Assembly: GCA_958450325.1 (NCBI GenBank) | Contig: OY288251.1 | Coordinates: 63,505,666-63,569,665, forward strand | Length of the DNA: 64,000 nt | From: Agrostemma githago | Taxonomy: Eukaryota; Streptophyta; Magnoliopsida; Caryophyllales; Caryophyllaceae | Reading direction: 5' to 3' | Part shown: one piece after another, positions 56,370 to 64,000 of the stretch | Layout: each line of letters starts with the position of its first letter | How positions within the stretch are numbered: the stretch's first letter is position 1 | Program-made: the position numbers and the translations under genes | The notes under the pieces: model-generated | What the model saw: only the letters and a program-made list of their open reading frames with translations | Database searches by the model: none | Told to the model about the DNA's origin: nothing

Positions 56370-57887
56370 AAATAACCAACTATTTCCAACTAAAAATATA
56401 GTTAGGGATCGGAAGTCGGGATCGATTTCACAGGGAGACAAATAAATCCTACTCGTAATTAAAGTCTATCTTAGTAACCAAATCGGGGGTTTCATTTGTT
56501 TGTTTGTTTTAACTAATCTAAAAGGAGTGAAGGAAAGAGAAAAATAAAGAAGAAGAATAACTAAACTAAATATGATGAATTAAGACGAATTAATATGGAG
56601 AGAAAACTAGGATTGTCGGTTCACTACGAATCTCATGTGGTCACGGTCTAAGTCACAGGTCTATCGCAGATATTGGTCTAAGGGGTAGTGAAAAGGTCCT
56701 TCCGGTCCGCTATTCACCCTATCATGCGTCTAAAGACTTCCGATCTTATTAGGGCAAACTAATGTGTTGTAGCAGGTCTAACTTTTACCAGGCTTCCGAT
56801 CTTAGATTCAAGTTTACCGAATTTAATTAATCAATCATGTGCATTAACTGACTAATCGCGATTATATGCTACAATTAACAACTCAGACACAATATCACTG
56901 ACAGATCTATAAATTATTTAGCGACCACATTCAATTCGCAGATGCCCTAAATTCTAGCGAAGGAAATTAGCTACTCGTAATTAAATCAAGAACAACAAGA
57001 TTAATAAGAGATTTTACTAGATTAAACATGATGAATAATAATAAATTTGCGACAAGCATAAAACAACGGTTAAGAATAATTAAATATGAAGAAGAAGAAC
57101 AATCAGGAGCGAAGAAGAAGGAAGAAAGATTAAATAAAATTACCAAAAGGAATGAAGGCGATTAGAATGTTGCAATCTTACAATAACCGAGTTTTTAAAG
57201 GAAGAAATTAAACTAGAAGTAATTCTAAGAGAATAAGGAGAAGAAATCTAAAGAAGAGTTTAAGGAGAAGTAAAAGAGAATAAGGGAGAAGTGATATATA
57301 AAATCTAGTCTAATAGTTTCTTAAATACTAAGTTAAAACAAAAACCCAAAAGTCTTGTTAACCCTAAAAATCAAATTAGAAAAGTATTGGTCTTCGTCAA
57401 GTCTCAAGAATAGTCGGTCGATGATTTTGAATAGTCGGTTGACTATTTGGATAGTCGGTCGACTATTAGGATAGTCGTTCGACTATCATAGACCTGTTTC
57501 CGTTTTCAGCACTGCGCGCTCAACTTCAAACGCTTGTTATTTCTTTGTTACTTCTTCAAATCAGGCGTATAATATACCGTTGGAAAGCTAAGAAAAATAG
57601 CTTTTCAACGAAACTGGAATCAGCTCAATTGAAGTTGTAGAACTCAAGATATTCACGTTTTAAGTAGACCCGTTTGGAAACGATCATTCTCTTTTCTTAT
57701 TTCGCAAAAGATTTCATCTTTAAGCACGATTTTTGCCTTGTTTATCCGTCCACGGGTTCAAACCTGCATAAGATGCAACATGACCACAAAGTATCAAATT
57801 CGGGGGAAAATAGTAGACAATGCTACTCGATATGCATGAAAATGCGTGCGTAAAAGACGGAATAATCATATATAAATTGCACGCATC
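56370..57887. mobile_element. Element D: unclassified non-coding insertion (1518 bp) with 5-bp TSD
   Basis: It interrupts the last codons of LINE-2 ORF2; removing it and one ATCAA restores a continuous LINE reading frame across the gap. The target-site duplication ATCAA lies at 56365-56369 and 57888-57892. The element has no LTRs, no clear inverted repeats and no open frame. On the minus strand it begins GATGCGTGCAATTT, contains a TATATATC box followed by a CT-rich leader-like stretch (about 57310-57120), and ends near a CTCCCTGTGAAATCGATCCC phrase. Such phrases occur in leaders of some plant gypsy elements, so it may be a solo LTR or leader derivative, but its ends are not TG...CA. Confidence 0.75.
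57409..57487. repeat. Short array of palindromic units in element D
   Basis: Four imperfect copies of ATAGTCGGTCGACTAT spaced 18-25 bp apart. Each copy is itself a near-palindrome centred on GGTCGACT/GGTTGACT. Confidence 0.85.
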
Positions 57888-60800
57888 ATCAATCTTGAAA
57901 AAACTTCAAATTTAATTTGTTGTACTATGCTACGATATGATCGTATAGAGTTTTGAAAAATTCGAGCATTTCTTTCAATCCACAGATGATATACCGCAGC
58001 TGCCATAGCATGACAAATCCATTTATGCTTCCAGTGCTTTCGTCGACGCCTATTCCAGTTCCACTTAATTTCCATTTGCATATCTTCCCCTCTTCCCCTG
58101 AGACCAATCCAAGTCTGTATCTCCTCCCAAACCAGCCTTGAATACGAGCATTTAAAAAACAAATGGTTATGATCCTCATTATCGCTGCAGCATAGAACAC
58201 ATCTATTGACTACTGTAAACCCTCTCTTCCTCAAGTTATCAATGGTAGCAAGGCGTCCCTGCACAGCCAATGAAGCAATTATGCCATGCTTCGGAATAAC
58301 ATGTTGTCCCTGTAATAGTTTCAGCCATCTTTGCTTAGGGTGAAGATGTTTAAACCAATTATATGCTGCAGTAGTACAAAATCGACCCTCCTTTTGCCAT
58401 TCATGTATCTTCTTTCTCGCTTCTTCCACACTTCCCAACCTGCAGATCATAATATCCCTGATCCGAATTATGCTCGTGAGGGTAGAAGTGAATTTCTCCT
58501 GCAAATGTACATTCCAGATTGTATCGTCTCCTAAAACATAATGCTTAATCCATCTCATCCAAATCCCATCCCTATTATGTTCAATTTTCCATAGCCAATT
58601 ACTGATACATGCTTTATTCCAAGCCTCTATCTCAATGACATCAAATCCACCTTCTTCCCATGGTGCACAGACACTGTCCCAAGCCTTGAGAATCATACCC
58701 CTGCTCTCCACCGAACCCGTCCAGAAGTATGACTTGCAATATTTGTTAATCCGATTAAGAACATTTATGGGCAGCAAAGTGTTAGCACTCCAGTAGTTAA
58801 GGATCCCAAAGATAACTGAGTTGATCAACTCAGTTCGTCCGGCATAGGTGAGGCTTTGAACAGACCACCCACTCAAAGCATTTTGCACTTTGGCAAGCAG
58901 TCCCGAGTAATGCTCCATCCTGTTAGTCACGGTATTAAGAGGCAAACCCAAATATTTTCAAGGAAAAAATCCCTGTTTAAACCCAGTTTCCTCAATAATC
59001 AAATCCCTAACCTCATCATGGATACCCCCAAAATAGATATCAGTTTTCTCCTTATTAGCTTTCAGTCCAGATTCTCCTTCAAACTGCACAAGCGTCCTCA
59101 TAACAGCCTTAACCGAAGGTAGATCCCTCTCATAAAAACCATCAAATCATCCGCGAAAATCAAGTGATTAAGTTTTAACTGACTACATTTGGGATGATAT
59201 GAAACATTCAACTGCTTATTAATACTTCTAAGATGCCTAGAAAACACCTCCATACTGAGTACAAACAAGTAGGGCGAAAGGGGATCGCCTTGCCGCACCC
59301 CACTCCGCCCTTTAAAAAACCCATTAGAAGCACCATTTAGATTAACTGAGAACCAATATCCCTGAATACATGTGTTAATCCATCGAATAAATTGGTCAGG
59401 AAAGTTAAATTCTCTGAGCATATTATCAATAAACTCCCATTGAAGAGAATCAAATGTCTTTCTAAGGTCAATCTTCATAAGGCACCTAGGTGTCAAATAT
59501 TTCCTATTATAATTCTTAATAAGAGATTGAGAAATGATGATGTTTTTTGTGAATACTCCTGCCCTGGACGAAAGCCGCTTGTTCTTGTCCCACAATTTTG
59601 CAAAGAACCCTTTGCAACCTATTCGTCAAAATCTTGCTAATGACCTTATACAAAATCGAACAACAAGAAAGAGGTCTATAATCCAAAACTGAAGAGCAAA
59701 CATGCTTCTTAGGGACTAATGTAATAAGAGTGGTGTTCGCCTGCTTTACCAGTTTACCTGTATCAAAAAAAAATTCACAACATTGCAAAAATCTCCCTTA
59801 ATGATCCCCCAAGACGCCTTAAAAAACCCAGCTGAAAAACCATCAGGACCAGGGTTTTTATTCGAGCCAATGGAAAAGACAGCTCTCCTAATTTCATCCT
59901 CATCAGGCTTCAGCACAAGAGTATTCCAATCATGCGCATCAACTCTACCTCCCAAGTCCATACTACTCCTATCAATAGGAACCACCTCAGTCTTCTTGCC
60001 CAGTAAATTCTCATAAAACTCCACAAAGCCGACTGCAACTTCTTCTCTGCCCTCCCTTTGAATGCCATTATAGTCCATAATCGCTCCTATAACTTGTTGT
60101 TGTCTCCTCTCCTTAATTCGGGAATGAAAAAAAGAGGTAGCTGCATCATCTTTTGCTATCTTCTCCATCTTTGCTCGTTGTTGCATAATGCTTTGCTCAG
60201 CTTTCCTAAGACAATTCCATCTTTCAATCAGATTCCTTTCCTTCGCAATCAAAGAGTCAGAATTACACAACTGCAACTGGTGTTGACAGTCCTGAATCTC
60301 CTTATCAAGCGCTTTAATTCGTTGTCCAATGCCTGAATAGCTCTTCTTATGCATATCCTTGAGAGCAGCCTTAACGTTCTTCAGCTTACTGAAGAGTTTG
60401 AAACCTGCAGTCCCAAATACCTTCTTTTGCCAGGCGTTAAAAATATGCTCTGATAGCCAGGATTATCTACCCAACAATTCAAAAAACTAAACCTACGATG
60501 CGTTTTCATCCCCTTGGCAATAGTCACTACCAAGGGTGAATGATCAGAAGCTCCAGCCGGTAGAATTTGAACAAAAGAATCAGGAAAACTATTAACCCAA
60601 TTAGGATTAACTAGAACCCTATCAAGTCTCGTCCAAACCCTATCCTTAGCATCTTGCTTGTTGGTCCAAGTGAATTCACAACCTTGGCCTTCAAGCTCCT
60701 GCAAATTACATAAATCTATACATTCATTAAAAGCCTCCATATCTCCAATATCAGGTTCAGCTTCTCCAATCTGCTCCCAATTGTGCCTAATGATATTAAA

Positions 60801-61498
60801 ATCCCCCATAACAATCCAACTATCAGTGATCCTACTCAATCTATCTAGATTATCCCAAAGTCTCATCCTATCCTCTGATTTATTATGACCATAAACTATA
60901 GTAGCATCCCAATGCTTATTTGTAGCATAATGAAAAACATGACAGTGAATGAACTGATCCCCCATCTCAATCTGAGTGATGCTAACCGTGTTAGGGTTCC
61001 ACACCACCCAAATCCTGCAGTTGTAATGGCTCCTATAATTTGCCACTACATCATAAACTTTAAACTTCCCCATGATTATTGCTTTAGACTTAACTTCCTT
61101 TATTCTAGTTTCCAAAACCCCCATGATATCAATCCCTCTACCCCTAATTAATTTTAGAATCTCATTCTACATCAGGGGTTCATTCCCTCCTCTCACATTC
61201 CAAGCCCCAATATTCATGTAACAATATGAGGTGGAACGGATTCCTCCACTAACGGATACAGATCCTTCTCCATTTGTAATTCCATGTCATTATCATTTGT
61301 ATGTCGCAAAATATCATATCTATTCGGAGTTTGAATTGAAGCTAACCCCTCATCTTTTCAACCATCCTTCAAGTTCGTACCAGAGCCATACACCTTTAGA
61401 CCTACCCCAGCATATCCTGGACGCCTTACAATAGATATAAAGCCAGCATCAGGTACAACACAAGTATCCAGGCCCCCAAAGCCTTCTGTTGCCTTGTC

Positions 61499-62150
61499 CT
61501 ATCCCAAAAACTGCTCTATTCTCGTTGAGATACCGCCTAGTGCTTGGGGTCCTGAGTCGGTGGTTAGGCCTCCAGTAGACTCTTCCTCAAGAGGTCCTTG
61601 ATGCATTACAGCAATAGAAGGGTGGGAGTCCACCCCCTTCACTGTGGTACCACCTAACTCTTGAGAGAACACCTTCTTCGGGGTATATCTAGTAGTTAAT
61701 ACACCCCCTACAGCTTTGAGTTTCTGCTTTTCTTTCTTGCAAGTAGCCTTCTCATGACCAAGCTTTCCACAGCCATGACAATAGAATGGTAACCATTCAT
61801 AATCAATTCGTCGAATCGTCTTCCCCAAAAGTGGAATGTTCAACGTTATATATTCAGGCAACTCCTTAGCAACATCTACTTCCACCATAACCCTAGCAAA
61901 ATATAGACGCTCCTTGTAAGTCGTAGTTTTATTAGCATACATTGGATTGCCCACTTTACTCGCCATCTTGCTTAGGACTGAATCAGACCATAAGTAAGGA
62001 TCAAGGTCAGGAAATATCACCCACACCGGAACTACAGATATCCTATCCATCTCCATAGAGAAGAGAGGACTCCATTGCTTCAGCACGATGGTGTTCCTTC
62101 CAATTTGCCATGGTCCTCCCCTTAGAACCCAATCTGTATCCTCGTTAACT
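61499..62150 (-). pseudogene. LINE-2 ORF1 fragment: DUF4283 and zinc knuckle
   Basis: RNA-binding ORF1 protein of the LINE. The readable frame starts upstream of the first ATG in DWVLRGGPWQIGRNT (about 62130), the middle of DUF4283, so the N-terminus is lost. It continues through VPVWVIFPDLDPYLWS, FARVMVEVDVAKELPEYI and a complete zinc knuckle CHGCGKLGHEKATC (C-C-H-C, about 61785-61745) to a stop at 61499. No further damage is seen in this part. ORF2 starts about 280 bases downstream. Confidence 0.85.
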
Positions 62151-63411
62151 AAGCAAATTATTAAGTTAGTAACATAAATATACTTATATATACAAAATGA
62201 TGTTAGAAGAAAAACTTGGTTATCTTAATAGCTATTACGGAAGATTTATTAACGTTATTACGAATTAAAGGTTGTCGGGGTCGATAATATCATCTACGTT
62301 AGGAAAGTCGTCTCCTTCTTTTTCTAGAATGTCATGTCTCACATCCCACATACAAAAGAAAATAAAGTATTTGAGTTCTAACATGGCTAGAAATTAAATA
62401 GTAAGGTAATAAGTATAGTAAATGAAATGGAGTAATAGGATGAAAGACTTATGGAGTAGTAAGTAGACGTAAAGGCCGTGTACATACTTAAGTAATAAAG
62501 GTACGATATATTTTTATGTGTAGTAACTTTCTTACTATGGAGTACCTGTTACCTGCTATTTATAGTAAGTAGGAAATTCCTACGTATAACAAATCAAAAT
62601 ATAGGAGTAAATAGTCATCTACAACTTAGATGATTACATGACTTAAAACTAGGACAACTAGGCTTGGCAACTCATGCAGTTCCCATAACATCACACGTAG
62701 ATTAAGGGTAAATTAAGGACTGAAGTGATTCACTTTGGTACACTTCAGTCAGTTTCTCATACAAACGTCTTTCTTTCTTAAAAAATTAAAATATAAGATT
62801 AAAAAATTAAAATAACGGGAACCATGAAATTTATTTTCGAAATGGAATTTGTAAGAGGATAATTAAAACAGATGGTATATAGTATTATGGGACAACAGTT
62901 ATGAGAAATTATACTTTGTTTGAAACTAGCTTAAATACGGAGTACTCCGTAGCTTTTATGATATGTTTACAGGTATCGTTCTGTAGTTTTGTTCACGTCT
63001 TCGTGTAACGAGATTTTAAAATATATACTTCCTCTAACTTTCAAAGATTTTCCCGTTTGATTATTTTAATCTCTCTCAAATTAATATACAATGAGAAAAT
63101 CTTAGAAAGTTGGAAGAAGTATTTTTTTTAAAATTCGATAAATCATTTTTAAATATTACAAGACGAGAAAATATTTTAATTTGTTAGAACGACCGATTAC
63201 TATTCATAAAATATTTTTTTAGAGTTTTAAACCTGGTTTAACAAAACGTCAAAATTTCAATAAATCGATAAATAAAATTCCATCGTTTTATAACGGAATA
63301 AGTTTTAAATTAACGAAAATAAAATAGTTTTATTATAATTTTTCCAGTGACAAACTTAGTTTAAATAAATATTTAAAATTAAAACATAGTTAAAAAAATA
63401 CGGGGTATTAC
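62151..63411. other. AT-rich intergenic region with a Stowaway MITE
   Basis: No gene. It contains the palindrome TACGGAGTACTCCGTA (62935-62950) and a small MITE (63028-63119). The 63230-63340 stretch resembles in style the AT-rich repeat at 3597 but was not aligned. Confidence 0.6.
63028..63119. mobile_element. Stowaway-like MITE (92 bp)
   Basis: Near-perfect foldback: the left arm CTTCCTCTAACTTTCAAAG pairs with the right arm ending CTTAGAAAGTTGGAAGAAG. It is flanked by TA dinucleotides (63026-63027 and 63120-63121), the Tc1/mariner target duplication. It is non-coding and depends on a mariner transposase elsewhere. Confidence 0.85.
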
Positions 63412-64000
63412 ATCATACCACCTTACTAGTATGGCTTCAGGATGTACCCTGCAGATTTCACGCTCAAACGACAAGTATAGGTCGCTTTTACAAGATAAAT
63501 AGATTTTTCTAGTAGTATGGTTTAACACATACCGGGACCACCAAACGTTCTCCATTGCTGCTCATATTTTGTATGGACATTCCTACCAAATCGATAAAAA
63601 CTTTGTAGAATTTTCAGCTATTTTTATTCCGGATCCCAAAGCTCTAAAAAACGTGTATTATACACTACAAATCGAGCTGCTCGGGTGCTCATATCGTGTC
63701 ACGTTTCAAATATACCTGGTTTTCATACTACCTTATTAGGGTGTCTTTAGGATGTACCATGCTTGATTTCACGCCCAAACGACATGTATAGATCGTTTTT
63801 AGACGATGAATCAATTTTATGGTAAGGGTGCGGTTTAACACATACCAGAACCTCAAACGTTCTATGATGCTTCTCTAATTTTGTGCGACGATCCTACCGA
63901 CCTGATGCAAACTTCTTAAAAATTTTAGCCATTTTTATTTTGGACCCAGAATATCTGAAAAACATGCACTCCAACATATACACTACTAATCGAGCTACTC
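63412..64000 (+). repeat. ~310-bp repeat family at the right window edge
   Basis: Unit starts at 63672 and 63990 (period 318), with a partial unit before them. It carries the same landmarks as the arrays at 20570 and 27448 and runs off the window. It directly follows a TACGGGGTATTACA junction. Confidence 0.85.

Larger units (their letters stand above)
56289..61217 (-). pseudogene. LINE-2 ORF2: endonuclease, reverse transcriptase, zf-RVT (broken)
   Basis: ATG 61217 opens MNIGAWNVRGGN, the endonuclease start, with a TAG at 61167-61169 (codon 17). Endonuclease blocks are VMGDFNIIRHN, TWTNKQDAKDRVWTRLDRVL and GASDHSPLV. A frame slip near 60430 leads to the linker and to NKNPGPDGFSAGFFKASW. Further slips join LITLVPKK...YRPLSCCSILYKVISKIL, LMKIDLRKTFDSLQWEFI, GVRQGDPLSPYLFVLSMEVF and the active site HLIFADDLMVF (about 59165). 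The last long frame (58951-57893) ends with the zf-RVT motif CVLCCSDNEDHNHLFFKC and LWIERNARIFQ. Beyond element D the frame resumes (TRLAYQLRSRGMDLSIL) and stops at 56289. No RNase H follows. Confidence 0.88.
56178..62150 (-). mobile_element. LINE-2: 5'-truncated, decayed L1-type element split by element D
   Basis: Minus-strand LINE. It starts inside ORF1 (the DUF4283 head is missing), runs through ORF2, and ends in an AATAAA signal (minus strand, 56223-56228) and an A-rich tail (plus-strand T-run 56178-56202). Element D is inserted near the end of ORF2. Unlike LINE-1 it has no RNase H domain and it keeps the F-A-D-D active site, so it is a separate lineage. Confidence 0.88.

Overview
This window is plant nuclear DNA, almost certainly from a dicot. 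It holds one normal gene with a long intron and plant-type untranslated regions, set in a dense nest of plant retrotransposons. The elements are Ty3/gypsy of the Tat (Ogre/Retand-like) group, L1-type LINEs with DUF4283/zinc-knuckle ORF1 proteins, tRNA-derived SINEs, and hAT and Stowaway MITEs. The Tat-type elements with an amplified internal tandem repeat recall Retand of Silene (Caryophyllales), but the species cannot be fixed from the sequence.

Layout. 1-2697: 5' end of a reverse-strand Tat element (A) that runs off the left edge. 2698-4380: intergenic, with a LINE scrap. 4386-10160: the only clear conserved host gene, a PP2A B' (B56) regulatory subunit of 496 aa in two coding exons (4841-6019 and 9543-9854). 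10380-10612: LINE scrap. 11268-16873: decayed LINE-1 on the minus strand. 17333-17556: SINE. 18323-18574: probable small single-pass membrane protein gene on the minus strand. 19847-20276: 3' end of another LINE.

20167-53748 is a nested complex. A Tat element (B) inserted with target-site duplication CTAAG. About 6.3 kb spanning its left flank, its 5' LTR and part of gag was then tandemly duplicated; the junction at 27042-27045 lies inside gag. Later a hAT MITE (21805-22328) entered the left copy only, and a young gag-only element (C, 29437-39132, TSD CACAC) entered the 5' LTR of the right copy. The complete element B (28747-53743) encodes gag-pro-RT-RNaseH-aRNH-integrase from 42067 to 48384, broken by one TGA codon. 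Between its integrase and 3' LTR it carries a separate gene on the opposite strand (48766-50491) with a TATA box and an intron; this is the most interesting item in the window.

53749-54900 and 63412-64000 hold an unclassified ~310-bp tandem repeat family, also present left of element B. 56178-62150 is a second decayed LINE on the minus strand, split by a 1518-bp non-coding element (D, 56370-57887) with an exact 5-bp target-site duplication.

All calls were made by reading the sequence; no database search was run. Divergence figures are counts by eye.
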